Assembly (NCBI GenBank): GCA_029260755.1
Contig: JAJDCQ010000215.1
Location: 1 to 43,271 of the forward strand
DNA from: Planctomycetota bacterium
GTDB taxonomy: Bacteria > Planctomycetota > J058 > JAJDCQ01
Direction of reading: 5' to 3'
Length of the DNA: 43,271 nucleotides
Part shown: positions 1-8,632 of the stretch, piece after piece
Numbering within the stretch: position 1 is the first letter of the stretch
How the letters are laid out: each line of letters begins with the position of its first letter
Translations under genes and position numbers: made by a program
The notes under the pieces: generated by a model
Seen by the model: only the letters and a program-made list of their open reading frames with translations
Told to the model about the DNA's origin: nothing
Database searches by the model: none

Positions 1-347
1 TCCCGCAGGCGTGGCGTCCGGAATGCCATCCACTCGCGGTCGCCCGCGGCCCGCGCCGTCTCCGTTGCGCGGCGCAACGGCGCTTGCCGAGCGTCGGAGT
101 CGGGCGAACCCAACCTCTCGCACCGTGCGAAAGTTGCGCGCGCGCCACAGCCTCGGCTCGGCGCAGGCCGGCGTCGTACGGACCAGAAACGTTTCGCACC
201 AAGCCTCTGGTGTGAATCGAGGGGTCAGGTCCAGGAATCACACGAGCGAATCTGTCGCAGTCGCTGGTGTGACCAGGCCCCTCTGGTGTGAATCCTGGAC
301 CTGACCCCAGGAATCACGATAGGCGAGCCGGGAAGAGTCCGAGCGAG
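1..347. other. Intergenic stretch dominated by dispersed repeat copy 1
   Basis: I see no convincing gene here. The first ~80 bases are featureless GC-rich sequence. From about 84 to 350 the DNA is a copy of the dispersed repeat that recurs at about 8344-8614. Leftward transcription of the kinase gene would run into it, so its internal inverted arms may serve as a 3' end. Confidence 0.6.
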
Positions 348-351
348 TCAG
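84..351. repeat. ~270-bp dispersed repeat, copy 1, with 23-bp inverted arms
   Basis: This segment matches about 8344-8614 over its whole length with scattered substitutions, in the same orientation. It carries a 23-bp inverted repeat (221-243 against 286-308, one mismatch) containing GGGGTCAGGTCCAGG, plus three copies of a CTGGTGTGA motif. The shared sequence runs up to and includes the tca at 348-350, which is the stop codon of the leftward kinase gene. No transposase is present, so it looks like a non-autonomous palindromic element. Its origin is inferred. Confidence 0.85.
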
Positions 352-3300
352 TCGCCGCCGGCGCCAGCGCCCTCGCCGCCACCTCGACCGCCGTCTCCGT
401 CGCCCTGACCGCCGCCGTCGCGGCGCCGGTTCCCGCCGTCACCGTCTCCGTCGCCCGCCGCGCCCGCGGTCCCCGGGGCGACGCGGCCGGTGATGGTGAT
501 CTTCTCGAAGACGACCCGCTTTCCGAAGGTCGTCAGGCCGATCGATCCTCCTTCGATGCCGTCCTCGAGGGTCGCCTTGACGGCGCTCCGGCCGCGCTTG
601 CCGTCGGGCGAGAAGAGGAGGTTCGCCTTGCCCTCCTCGTCGACCTCGCCCTCGATGAGGATCTTGTAGGTGCTCCGCGGGCGCGCGTCCTTGCGGCGGA
701 CCTCCTCGATCTCGAGGAACTCGTTCCCGGTCTGCTTGACGATGACGTTGCTCGCCTCGCGGAACGGCTCGATGCGCTCGTTCAGCTCGTCGATCCACTG
801 CCTCCACATCCCGCCGGGGCCGCGGTTGCCGCCGCCGCCTCGGCCCATGCCGCCCCAGATCGGCTTGAGCTCGAAGCCGGCGATGCAGATCAGCGGCTCC
901 CGGCCCTGCCCGTCGAAGATGCTGACTCCGACGTTCTTGCCCTCGTCGATCGCGCGCGCGATCACCTCGAGCTCGAACTTCTGCCCCGCGGCGAGCCCGT
1001 GCCGCCAGACGAACCGGTCCCAGCCGGCGCCGAGCACCCGCTCCTTCTGCACATCCCAGGCATCCTCGAACGGCGCCGGGATGTCCCCGCTGTTCCGGTC
1101 GAGCCAGTCGCGGAGCATCCGGTTCTCGGTCCCGGGCCCCTTCTGGATCCGCCAGTCGCCGCGCTGCGCCTCGGTCGTGAAGTCGTAGATGATCTCGACG
1201 CGGCCGTCCTCGAGCCGACGCACGTTCGGCGTGCCGAGCTTCGCGAGGACCGCCTCCTCGCCGTCGGGGTCGACCGCCGGGGTCGCCTCGCCCTCTCCCT
1301 CGGCCGGGCCGGCCGCGACTCCGCCGCCGCCCTCGCCGCCGGGGTCTCCGCCGACGCCGCCGTCGCCCGCTCCCTTTTCGCCTCCGGCGACGAGCTCGCC
1401 GCCGCCAGCCGGCCGCATCAGCCCGAGGAACGCCCGGAGCGCACCTCGCCATCGTCGGTCGGCGTCGTCGATCGCGTCGCCCTGCCCGTCGAGCTCGGCG
1501 AGCACCTTCTCCACCGGGGTCGCCTGATCGTCGAACAGGTGCAGGAGCGGCTTCAGACGCTTCGCCGCATCGCCCTCGATCGCGGCTCGCGCGAGCAGCT
1601 CGTCCGGATGGAGGTCGACCGCGCGCACCTGCACCATCTCGCTCCGCCCGGCCTGCACGACGAGCGCCGGCGACGGCCGGTCGACCGTCCCCATCACCCG
1701 CCCCTTCGCCTCGCGACGCTCGAGCGGATCGTCGCTCCGGAGGCGGAAGACCTGCGCCTTTCGCGAACCGTCGAGGGCCACCAGGACGTCCCACGCCTTG
1801 CTCCGGGCTCCCTCGACGGCGTCAGCCGCCTCGAGCATCCCGGCGACCGCCGCGGCCCACTCCGCGTTCGCCTTCGCCTCGGGCTCCTCGGCGATCGTCG
1901 TGATCCGCTCCCGCGCCGCGGTCGTCTCCTCGCCCCGGTCGAGCGCCTCGCGGAGCATCGTCGCCGCCTCGTCGATGTGACGGGCGACGATCGCCTCGCG
2001 CGGCTCGGCGGTCGGCTCCGGGACCGCCGGCGCCTCGACGCCCGGCCCGACCTCGCCGCCGCCGCCCTCGCCGACACCCGGCTCGGGTGTGACGGGATCC
2101 GGGGTCACCGGCTCGACCGTCGGCTCGCCCGCGCCGGGGGTCGGCTCGGGCGGATCGACCGGCGTGACCTCGGATGCCCCTGAGCCGGGGTCATCACCCA
2201 GATCATCGACCCCGACGCCCGGCTCGGGAGGATCCTCGGGAGGATCGTCGAAGCCGGCGCTCGCACCCGGCGACGACGGCGCGTCGTCGTCGGTCGTCGT
2301 CGTCGAGCCGCCGCCCGTGCTCGAGGAGGATCCGCTCGAGGACCAGGGATCATCCTGCCCCGCGCCGGGGACGACCCGCTCGGGTCGACTGCCCCCGCGC
2401 GACCCCGCGACCGCGGCGCGCGCCCGCTCGGCCTGCCGCTCCCGCAGCGCGGCGAGCTCCGTGTCTTCCCCGCGATCCTCGACCGGCGGCGTCCCGCCCC
2501 CGCCGAGCAGCGCGAAGCCGAGCCCGGCGATCACGAGGACGCCCGCGGCCACGCCCGCCATCACGAGGATGCCGCGCTTCATGTCGACGCCGCCGGCCGC
2601 CGGCTGACGCGCGTCGCGAGCGGAGCCGGCCGCGCGGGTCGAGCCGGACGAGGCCGGCGATCGCCCGCTCCGTCGCTTCGAGGCCACCGGCGCGCGCCTC
2701 GCCGCCCGCGGGCTCGCCGCCGGCGACGCCACGCCGGCCGGAGCAACGACGGGACGCCCGGGGGGCGCCGCCGATGCGACCGGCGCGGGCGCGGACGGCG
2801 ACGCCGACGCCCCGACCGTTCGCGGCGCGACGACGGCCCGACCCTGCGGCGGCGCCGCCGCGAACGGGTCCGGCGCGACCGGGCCCACCGAGAGGTCGGC
2901 TCCCTGGAGCGCAACCAGGGCGGCCTCGACCTCGGCCGCGCTCTGCATCCGGACGGTGCGGTCGCGGGCCACCATCCGCTCGATCGTCGCCCGCAGCGCC
3001 GGCGGGACCGCCTCCCGGTTCGGATCGGCGGGACCGAGGAGATCCTCCTTGAGCACCCGCGCGATCACCTCGACGGCGACCGGCGCCCAGTGCGGCACCT
3101 TTCCGGTGACGGCGTGGTAGAGCGTCGCGCCGAGCGAGTAGATGTCGCTGACGAGGTCGGCCGATCTCGGATCGCGCGCCCGCTCCGGCGACATGTAGTT
3201 GGGCGAGCCGAGGGCGCCGCCGGTCGTGGTCAGGCTGCCGCTCCCGGTGCCGGTGCCGTCGCCCTCGTCGCCGATGAACTTGGCGAGGCCCATGTCGGCG

Positions 3301-4217
3301 AGGCGGACGACGCCGTCGTTGCCGAGCAGGATGTTCGCCGGCTTGATGTCGCGGTGGACGATCCCCTGGCGCGACGCGCAGACGAGCGCCTTCGCGCAGG
3401 CGACGCCGATGTCGATCACCCAGTCGGGTCGCAGGGCGCCCTGGCGCCGGATCGCGTCCTCGACCGTGTCGCCGGGGACGTACTGCATCGAGTAGTAGAA
3501 GTAGCCGTTGCCCTCGCCGATGTCGAAGATCCGGACGATGTTCGAGTGCTCGAGGGCCGCCGCCGCGCGCGCCTCCCGGAGGAAGCGCTTGACGTAGTCG
3601 GGCTTCGCGGCGAGACGCGGCGAGAGGATCTTGAGGGCGACGTCGCGGGCCATCGAGAGCTGCGTCGCCCGGTAGACCGTGCCCATGCCGCCGGTCGCCA
3701 GGTGCGCCGCGATGTGGTAGCCGCCGAGACGTGTTCCGACGAGCTCGGGCCCCGCCTCGGTCCCCAGGACCGCGTGGGGAGCCTCGGGCAGCGAGTCCGC
3801 ATCCTCGGGCGTCGTCGAGACGAGCGGCTCGGCCGGCGCGGCCGGCGACGACGCCGCCGGCGGCGCCGAGACGGCCACCTCGACCGGCCCGGCCTCGCGG
3901 CTCGCCCCGCCCAGCGCCGGCGCCGGCCGCGCCTCGAGCACGACGGCGCCGTCGGTGGGCACGTCCGGCACGGGAGCGGGCTCCGGAGCGAAGGTCGACC
4001 GTCCCGACGGCTGATCGAGGAGCGCCACGCCCTCGGGGATCACGCCGCGGCCCGACCCCTCCGCGACGACGCTCACGGCGAGGAGCGACTCCGCGACCGA
4101 GGTCGCGCAGCCGGGGCAGCCGAGGAGGTGCGCCTGAACCCCGAGATGCTCGGCCGGCTCCACCTCGCCATCGAGGAAGGCGTGCGTCCGGGACTGGACC
4201 GTGTCGCAGCTGATCAC
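348..4217 (-). CDS. Receptor Ser/Thr kinase with N-terminal anti-sigma-type zinc finger and exported beta-sandwich tail
   Basis: A 1289-residue Hanks-type kinase. The N-terminus carries a Cys-x25-His-x3-Cys-x2-Cys pattern (C4, H30, C34, C37) typical of anti-sigma zinc fingers. A Pro/Ala linker leads to the kinase domain (about 166-440) with a GGMG loop, VALK lysine K196, HRD at 288-290, DMG at 308-310 in place of DFG, and SPE. One membrane helix lies at about 549-571. The outer part has a Ser/Asp/Gly-rich stretch, a helical region, and from about 1005 to 1255 a beta-rich domain resembling LamG or DUF1080-type sandwiches. It ends in a Gly/Asp-rich tail. The start is GTG and overlaps the sigma-factor stop (GTGA, 4214-4217), so the two are translationally coupled. 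The likely role is to sense outside the cytoplasmic membrane and control the partner sigma factor; that partnership is inferred. The non-canonical DMG keeps the metal-binding Asp, so activity is plausible. Confidence 0.9.
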   Translation of the reverse strand: MISCDTVQSRTHAFLDGEVEPAEHLGVQAHLLGCPGCATSVAESLLAVSVVAEGSGRGVIPEGVALLDQPSGRSTFAPEPAPVPDVPTDGAVVLEARPAPALGGASREAGPVEVAVSAPPAASSPAAPAEPLVSTTPEDADSLPEAPHAVLGTEAGPELVGTRLGGYHIAAHLATGGMGTVYRATQLSMARDVALKILSPRLAAKPDYVKRFLREARAAAALEHSNIVRIFDIGEGNGYFYYSMQYVPGDTVEDAIRRQGALRPDWVIDIGVACAKALVCASRQGIVHRDIKPANILLGNDGVVRLADMGLAKFIGDEGDGTGTGSGSLTTTGGALGSPNYMSPERARDPRSADLVSDIYSLGATLYHAVTGKVPHWAPVAVEVIARVLKEDLLGPADPNREAVPPALRATIERMVARDRTVRMQSAAEVEAALVALQGADLSVGPVAPDPFAAAPPQGRAVVAPRTVGASASPSAPAPVASAAPPGRPVVAPAGVASPAASPRAARRAPVASKRRSGRSPASSGSTRAAGSARDARQPAAGGVDMKRGILVMAGVAAGVLVIAGLGFALLGGGGTPPVEDRGEDTELAALRERQAERARAAVAGSRGGSRPERVVPGAGQDDPWSSSGSSSSTGGGSTTTTDDDAPSSPGASAGFDDPPEDPPEPGVGVDDLGDDPGSGASEVTPVDPPEPTPGAGEPTVEPVTPDPVTPEPGVGEGGGGEVGPGVEAPAVPEPTAEPREAIVARHIDEAATMLREALDRGEETTAARERITTIAEEPEAKANAEWAAAVAGMLEAADAVEGARSKAWDVLVALDGSRKAQVFRLRSDDPLERREAKGRVMGTVDRPSPALVVQAGRSEMVQVRAVDLHPDELLARAAIEGDAAKRLKPLLHLFDDQATPVEKVLAELDGQGDAIDDADRRWRGALRAFLGLMRPAGGGELVAGGEKGAGDGGVGGDPGGEGGGGVAAGPAEGEGEATPAVDPDGEEAVLAKLGTPNVRRLEDGRVEIIYDFTTEAQRGDWRIQKGPGTENRMLRDWLDRNSGDIPAPFEDAWDVQKERVLGAGWDRFVWRHGLAAGQKFELEVIARAIDEGKNVGVSIFDGQGREPLICIAGFELKPIWGGMGRGGGGNRGPGGMWRQWIDELNERIEPFREASNVIVKQTGNEFLEIEEVRRKDARPRSTYKILIEGEVDEEGKANLLFSPDGKRGRSAVKATLEDGIEGGSIGLTTFGKRVVFEKITITGRVAPGTAGAAGDGDGDGGNRRRDGGGQGDGDGGRGGGEGAGAGGD

Positions 4218-5275
4218 GAAACCACCTTCTGGGCATCGGAGCCCGATCGTTGATCCACCTCGCCGTCGCCGGCGGAGCCGCCGTCCGGGTCTCCTTCGGA
4301 GACCTCGGCGGGAGCCGTCGCCACGTCGGACGCGTCAGACGCTTCGGGAGCCTCGGGCGTCTCGGGAGCGACGGACGCCGCCGAGACGTCGAGCGCCGCG
4401 CCGTCGTCGCTCACCGGCGGCGCGCCCGGCGTTCCGGGCATCGGTCGCGCCGCGAGCAGGTGCGGCGGCAGCGTCATCTGCGGCCCGCCCGTGTCGATCT
4501 CGCCCGCGGGCGCGACGGGCAGCAACGTCTCCGGCCCCTCGTCGGAGATCGGCTCGACCACGGCGAGCGGCTCGATCGCCTCGCCGACGGCGACCTCGGC
4601 GGCCGGGGCGACCGCCTCGAGGGGGTCGAAGCCGTCCCCTGTCTCCGGGGCCGCCGGCGCCGCCGGGGTCGCCGCGACCGCGGTCGGCCCGACGCTGGCG
4701 AGCCGCTCGCGGAGGGCCGAGCCCGCCCGCTGCAATGCCGCCGCGATGACGTCCTCGGGAACGCCGATCTCCTTGGCGATCTCGGCGTAGCTCAGGCCCT
4801 TCTCGTAGCGAAGGGCGAGGGCGCGGCGGGTCGGGGCGTCGAGGTCCGCGAGGAACACGGGAAGCCCCTCGGAGAGCTTGGCCTCGACGAGGTCGCCCCC
4901 CTCGAACGCCGCGACGACGCGGGGCGCGTGCGCGCGGGCCGCGTCGAGGACGGCCTTCTGCGCCTCGATGCGCCGCTTCACGACGTCGTCGATCGGGCCT
5001 CCCGCCGTCGATGCCCCCGCCTTCCGCCGCCGGTCGCGCGCCGCGGACGCGGCGATGCCGGAGATCCACGCGCCGAAGCGGCGCGGCTCGTCGAGGGTGG
5101 AGAGGCCGTCGAACGCGCGCTCGAAGGTGTCGCGCGTCGCCGCCGCCGCCTCCATCGGATCGCGGAGGATCGCGATCGTCGTCGCGTACACGCGGCCACG
5201 ATGGCGCTCGGCCAGCGCCCGGAACGCATTGCGATCACCCTCGCGAGCGAGCTCGACGAGCTGAACGTCGGGCAT
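4214..5275 (-). CDS. ECF-like sigma factor with long acidic C-terminal extension
   Basis: This 353-residue protein begins with a sigma-70 region 2-like segment (about 1-85: AREGDRNAFRALAERHRGRV, then FERAF and RFGAWI). A region 4 helix-turn-helix follows at about 135-185 (LALRYEKGLSYAEIAKEIGV). Typical ECF sigma factors end here at about 190 residues. This one continues for some 165 residues of Ala/Pro/Glu/Asp-rich sequence without a membrane helix. The ATG has a good Shine-Dalgarno (GGAAGGA, about 6 nt upstream). It is the first gene of a two-gene unit with the zinc-finger kinase. The tail may be a docking or phosphorylation region for the kinase, which is inference. The sigma identity is fairly secure; its promoter targets are unknown. 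Confidence 0.82.
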   Translation of the reverse strand: MPDVQLVELAREGDRNAFRALAERHRGRVYATTIAILRDPMEAAAATRDTFERAFDGLSTLDEPRRFGAWISGIAASAARDRRRKAGASTAGGPIDDVVKRRIEAQKAVLDAARAHAPRVVAAFEGGDLVEAKLSEGLPVFLADLDAPTRRALALRYEKGLSYAEIAKEIGVPEDVIAAALQRAGSALRERLASVGPTAVAATPAAPAAPETGDGFDPLEAVAPAAEVAVGEAIEPLAVVEPISDEGPETLLPVAPAGEIDTGGPQMTLPPHLLAARPMPGTPGAPPVSDDGAALDVSAASVAPETPEAPEASDASDVATAPAEVSEGDPDGGSAGDGEVDQRSGSDAQKVVS

Positions 5276-5480
5276 CGGCGGTCCTTCCGATGAGGGGTCG
5301 AACGGGAGCCCCCCGATGTCACGCGCCTCGACACGCGCACTCTGGGCACAAGCACCTACCGTACATCCGTCGGGGCGGGCCGCGCCAACGACCCATCACG
5401 ACCGAACTCTCTAACGCTCTCGGGCGAAGAGAGTTTCGGTCGCATCGAGGGCGGGACGGGGGCGCGGCGGGCGGGAACGC
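5276..5480. other. Spacer between two leftward transcription units
   Basis: This 205-bp gap separates the three-gene ECF cluster from the sigma/kinase pair. It holds a strong hairpin (5400-5441). The remaining ~125 bp before the ATG at 5275 should hold the promoter of the sigma factor, but I cannot pick out convincing -35/-10 boxes. Confidence 0.4.
5400..5441 (-). terminator. Hairpin, probable transcript end of the ECF cluster
   Basis: The arms at 5400-5412 (GACCGAACTCTCT) and 5428-5441 (AGAGAGTTTCGGTC) pair over 13 bp with a one-base bulge. The hairpin lies about 40-80 nt past the stop codon at 5481 in the leftward direction. No U-run follows, so it could be a factor-dependent end or an RNA 3' stabiliser rather than a classic intrinsic terminator. 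Confidence 0.5.
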
Positions 5481-6293
5481 TCAGAAGAGCCGGCGGGAGT
5501 CCGAACGCGGCTCGGACGACGGCGCGATCGCCGAGCGATCGGGGGCGCCGAGGATCCGGCGGAGGATCGGCGTCGCGCGCTCCCGTCCGTCGGACGCCGC
5601 GTTCATGAGGTCGAGCGCCGCCTGTACCGACGTGCCCTCGTGGCGCGACGCCAACCCGACCCGCGTCGCGGTCGCCACCACCCAGGCGTCGCCATCATCG
5701 AACCGGGCGACCGTCGTCACGAGCGCGAGGTAGGCCCCGATCGAGCCCGACGGGTCGGGATCCCGGAGGGCGACGTCGAGCAGCTCATCGAGAAACGATG
5801 CGGTGACGAGCTGCGGCGGGACGCCTTCCTCGGCGAGCGCCGCGACCAGCGGCCGGAAGGCGAGCCCGCGCGCCCCGGTCAGGTAGCGCCGGGCTCGCGT
5901 CTCGGAGAGCTCCGCGAGCGGCCCCTCCTGACTCCAGACGTGATGGAGCGCGCGCTCGCGGATCGCCGTCTCCGACGGCTGGAGCCAGCCCGCCGGAGCG
6001 GCGGGCTGATCGGAGAACGCGATCGACTCGAGGAGCGGCCTGCTCGCGGGGCCGAGCGCCGCGACCGCATCCAGGATCGCGGGCGCCTCTGCCTCGGGGC
6101 AGCGCTCGAGACGCCACTCGTACCACGCGAGGAGGAGCGGCGTTCGCGCCGCGAGGCCAAGCCCGACGCCGCACGCGGCGATCGCGGCGAGGGTCAGGAG
6201 CGTCGTCTCGGTGAGGAAGCGCCAGCGGAGACGACCGCCGGGCGCCCTTCGTTCGTGGTCGCTCATGACCGCACGATCACCCCTTCGGGTCAT
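5481..6293 (-). CDS. Single-pass membrane protein, HEAT-like helical, ECF cluster
   Basis: A 270-residue protein I cannot assign to a named family. After a basic N-terminus, one hydrophobic helix lies at about 30-52 (LLTLAAIAACGVGLGLAA). The rest is Ala/Leu-rich and looks helical, with repeats reminiscent of HEAT or armadillo stacks. It is the last gene of a tight leftward cluster, 18 bp after the ECF sigma factor, so it could be a membrane-bound regulator or substrate of that factor. That role is inferred from position only. Two starts are possible: ATG at 6293 or ATG at 6266. The second is preceded by a GAAGGGG stretch about 13 nt upstream, and I cannot decide between them. Confidence 0.7.
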   Translation of the reverse strand: MTRRGDRAVMSDHERRAPGGRLRWRFLTETTLLTLAAIAACGVGLGLAARTPLLLAWYEWRLERCPEAEAPAILDAVAALGPASRPLLESIAFSDQPAAPAGWLQPSETAIRERALHHVWSQEGPLAELSETRARRYLTGARGLAFRPLVAALAEEGVPPQLVTASFLDELLDVALRDPDPSGSIGAYLALVTTVARFDDGDAWVVATATRVGLASRHEGTSVQAALDLMNAASDGRERATPILRRILGAPDRSAIAPSSEPRSDSRRLF

Positions 6294-6311
6294 CCCGCCG
6301 TCACCCGCGGG

Positions 6312-6995
6312 TCACCCTTCCCGCCGGTCGAGGAGCGACGAGAGGTAGCGCAGCTCGTCCTCGAACTCCCCCGGGCTGCTCGCGTAGCCCTCGACCTCGT
6401 CGCGGAGGAGCCGGGCGAGCTTCGCCCGGCCGCGGCTGACGCGGTTGCGGACGTCGCCCTCGCGCACGCCGAGCTCGCGGGCGATCTCGCGCTGGCTCCG
6501 CTCCTCGAGGAGGAACGCGGCGATCGCCTCGTGGTAGCTCGGGTTCTGCTCCTGCAGTCGCCGGAGGGCGCGCGCGAGGAGGCACGCGAGGAACTCCCGG
6601 TCGAAGAGCTCGTCGCGCGCCTCGGTCGCCAGCGCGTCGCCGAGGCGAAACCCGTCGTCGGCGGCGTGATCGAGCGAGACCGGCGCGCGCCCGCCGCCGC
6701 GCTTCCGGGCCGCGCGGCGCTCGGCGTGCCGGGCGATCACGTGACGGGTCACCGCGAGAAGCAGGCTGCGGAAGCGACCGCGGGCGGGGTCGGCCCGGGT
6801 GAGGACGCGCTGCTCGAACAGCCGGAGGAAGACGTCCTGCGCGACGTCCTCGGCGTCCGCCGGCGAGAGCCCGCGGGCGCGGGAGAACCGGACGACGGCG
6901 GGCCGATAGCGGACGACGAGCTGCTCGACGGCGGTCGAGCGCCCGTCGCCGGCGTCGAGGACCATGCTCCAGACGGTCGTCTGAAAGCGGCTCAT
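6312..6995 (-). CDS. ECF-type RNA polymerase sigma factor
   Basis: This 227-residue sigma factor has region 2 at about 22-90 (ADAEDVAQDVFLRLFEQ is the classic region 2.2 signature). Region 4 lies at about 145-205 (ERSQREIARELGVREGDVRN, a helix-turn-helix followed by a basic RGRAKLARLL helix). Its length is in the usual ECF range with a short C-terminal extension. Its ATG overlaps the stop of the upstream membrane-protein gene (ATGA, 6992-6995), so synthesis is coupled to a protein with a cytoplasmic N-terminus and an exported tail. That arrangement suggests the upstream product controls it, although the usual order places anti-sigma genes downstream. No zinc finger is seen in either neighbour. 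Confidence 0.9.
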   Translation of the reverse strand: MSRFQTTVWSMVLDAGDGRSTAVEQLVVRYRPAVVRFSRARGLSPADAEDVAQDVFLRLFEQRVLTRADPARGRFRSLLLAVTRHVIARHAERRAARKRGGGRAPVSLDHAADDGFRLGDALATEARDELFDREFLACLLARALRRLQEQNPSYHEAIAAFLLEERSQREIARELGVREGDVRNRVSRGRAKLARLLRDEVEGYASSPGEFEDELRYLSSLLDRREG

Positions 6996-7990
6996 CGACC
7001 GAGCCCTTCGAGGGTCGCCCGGAGCAACGCCGCGCCCGGCGTCGAGGCGCCCTCGCCCGCCGATGCGACGCGGCGCGCTTCGCCGACGGCCTCGGCGAGG
7101 ACGCGCTCGCCGTCGGCCGGTCGCCCGGCGTCGCCGAGGGCCTGCGCGAGCTCGCCCGAGACGCGCAGCGCAATCGCCGCGAGGATCGGATCGTCGGCGA
7201 CGCCCCGGCGCCGCGCCTCGAGGACGGCGTGCCGCAGGCCCGAGAGCATCTGCACGCGCGGCGCGACGCCGGGCGGCCCGCGACGACGCAGCGCCGCGAC
7301 GTCGTCGCGATGGGCGACCCAGAGGGCGACGGCGCCCGCGGCCGCGACCGGGTCACGCGCGCGGGCGCGGTCGGCGAGCCGCCGCGCGCGCTCGATCATG
7401 CGGACACGGTCGGGCGGCGAGGGGGGTGCGGCACGGATGAGCGCGGCGACGAGCCGGACGATCACGGCGGGCCGCGCGTCGGGACGCGCGACGAGCGGCT
7501 CGTAGACGGCGATCGCGCCGGCGAGGTCGCCCGCGATCAGCCGCCGGTCGCCCTCGAAGGGCGCGACGGGATCGACGAGGCGGGGCTCGATGAGCCAGAC
7601 GAGAAGCTCCTCGTCGGAGGCGACCGAGGGTCCGGACGGGGCGACGGGCGTCGGCGTGGGCGCAGGCGGGGACGCCCCCCCGGGACCACGGTCCGCGGGT
7701 CGCGGCGACCCGTCGAGGGTGGCGTCGGGCGCTCCGGCGGCCGTCCGCGCCGGCTCGGTCGGCCCCACCGATCGCGCGGCGCCGACCGTGTAGGCGAGCG
7801 CGATCACGACCGGCGCGGAGACGAGCGCCGCCGCCGCGAGCAGCTCCGGACGCCACCGCGACGGCGCCGCTCGGAGCGAGGCTCCGGGCGCGGCTCCGTC
7901 ATCACCCTCGTCGGCGACCTCGTCGCGCAGATCGTCCGCCCCGAGGAACCCGCGGGCGAGCGCGCGCCGAGCCAGCTCGTCGGCATCCAT
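6992..7990 (-). CDS. Single-pass membrane protein with TPR-like exported domain, coupled to ECF sigma
   Basis: A 332-residue protein with a 48-residue acidic cytoplasmic N-terminus, a membrane helix at about 49-71, a Pro/Gly/Ala linker to about 125, and a helical C-terminal domain. The C-terminal domain has loose TPR character (GDLAGAIAVYEPLV and later Ala-rich helices). I cannot name its family. It is the first gene of the ECF cluster and its stop overlaps the sigma-factor start by four bases. A cytoplasmic tail able to bind sigma plus an exterior sensor is a reasonable model, but the N-terminus has no recognisable anti-sigma motif. A TAGGAT -10-like box lies only six bases upstream of the ATG, so the mRNA may be leaderless. 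Confidence 0.78.
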   Translation of the reverse strand: MDADELARRALARGFLGADDLRDEVADEGDDGAAPGASLRAAPSRWRPELLAAAALVSAPVVIALAYTVGAARSVGPTEPARTAAGAPDATLDGSPRPADRGPGGASPPAPTPTPVAPSGPSVASDEELLVWLIEPRLVDPVAPFEGDRRLIAGDLAGAIAVYEPLVARPDARPAVIVRLVAALIRAAPPSPPDRVRMIERARRLADRARARDPVAAAGAVALWVAHRDDVAALRRRGPPGVAPRVQMLSGLRHAVLEARRRGVADDPILAAIALRVSGELAQALGDAGRPADGERVLAEAVGEARRVASAGEGASTPGAALLRATLEGLGR

Positions 7991-7996
7991 GGCCCC

Positions 7997-8002
7997 ATCC
8001 TA
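7997..8002 (-). promoter_or_regulatory. Possible -10 box immediately before the ECF cluster
   Basis: On the reverse strand GCTAGGAT ends six bases before the ATG at 7990. A transcript starting at the usual distance would begin at or within the start codon. No good -35 element is visible, so this is tentative. Confidence 0.35.
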
Positions 8003-8343
8003 GCGGAGCGGAGCCTCGGACGGGTCGTCGAGGCCGAGAGCCAGGCCGACCTCGAGCCCGCGATCGAGAACAAGCCGAGGTCGTCGAGCGACTCGCATCG
8101 GAGCCCGCGCGCGGACCGAGCAGGCGAGACCGAGGCGGCGCCCGACGAGCGGCCAAGAGCCGCCCGGCGTCCGAGCGCACCGCGAGATCGGGCCCGCTCG
8201 AACGAAACGGACGAGCCGAGAGCTCCGGACGATGCCGACGGGCGCGCATCCGTCCATCACGGAACCGGCCACTGGGCTCCCCGGCTCCCTCGACGCCTCC
8301 GAGGTGATCTCGACGCCGCGACGCCCACTCCCGTTCCCGACCG

Positions 8344-8614
8344 CTTGCCGAGCGTCGGGGCCGTGCGAACCCAACCTCTCGCACCGTGCGAAAGTTGCGT
8401 GCGCGCAACAGCCTCGGCTCGGCGCCGGCCGGCGTCGTGCGGACCAGAACGCTACGCACCAAGCCTCTGGTGTGAATCGAAGGGGTCAGGTCCAGGAATC
8501 ACACCAGCGAATCTGTCGCAGTCGCTGGTGTGACCTGGCCCCTCTGGTGTGAATCCTGGACCTGACCCCTGGAATCACGATAGGGCGAGCCGGGAAGGGT
8601 CCGAGCGAGTCAGC
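8344..8614. repeat. ~270-bp dispersed repeat, copy 2
   Basis: This is a same-orientation copy of the 84-351 element with scattered substitutions. The inverted arms are at 8482-8504 and 8547-8569. Both copies share the flank from GCTTGCCGAGCGTCGG to GTCCGAGCGAGTCAG. It lies just upstream of the Kelch-gene promoter. Confidence 0.85.
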
Positions 8615-8632
8615 GTCTTCGCCCGCGGCTCG

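Noticed and set aside
8000..8374. 124-residue reverse-strand frame in the large intergenic region
   Set aside because: It overlaps the dispersed repeat, has no ribosome site and lies across the upstream region of the ECF cluster. Its composition is not distinguishable from chance.
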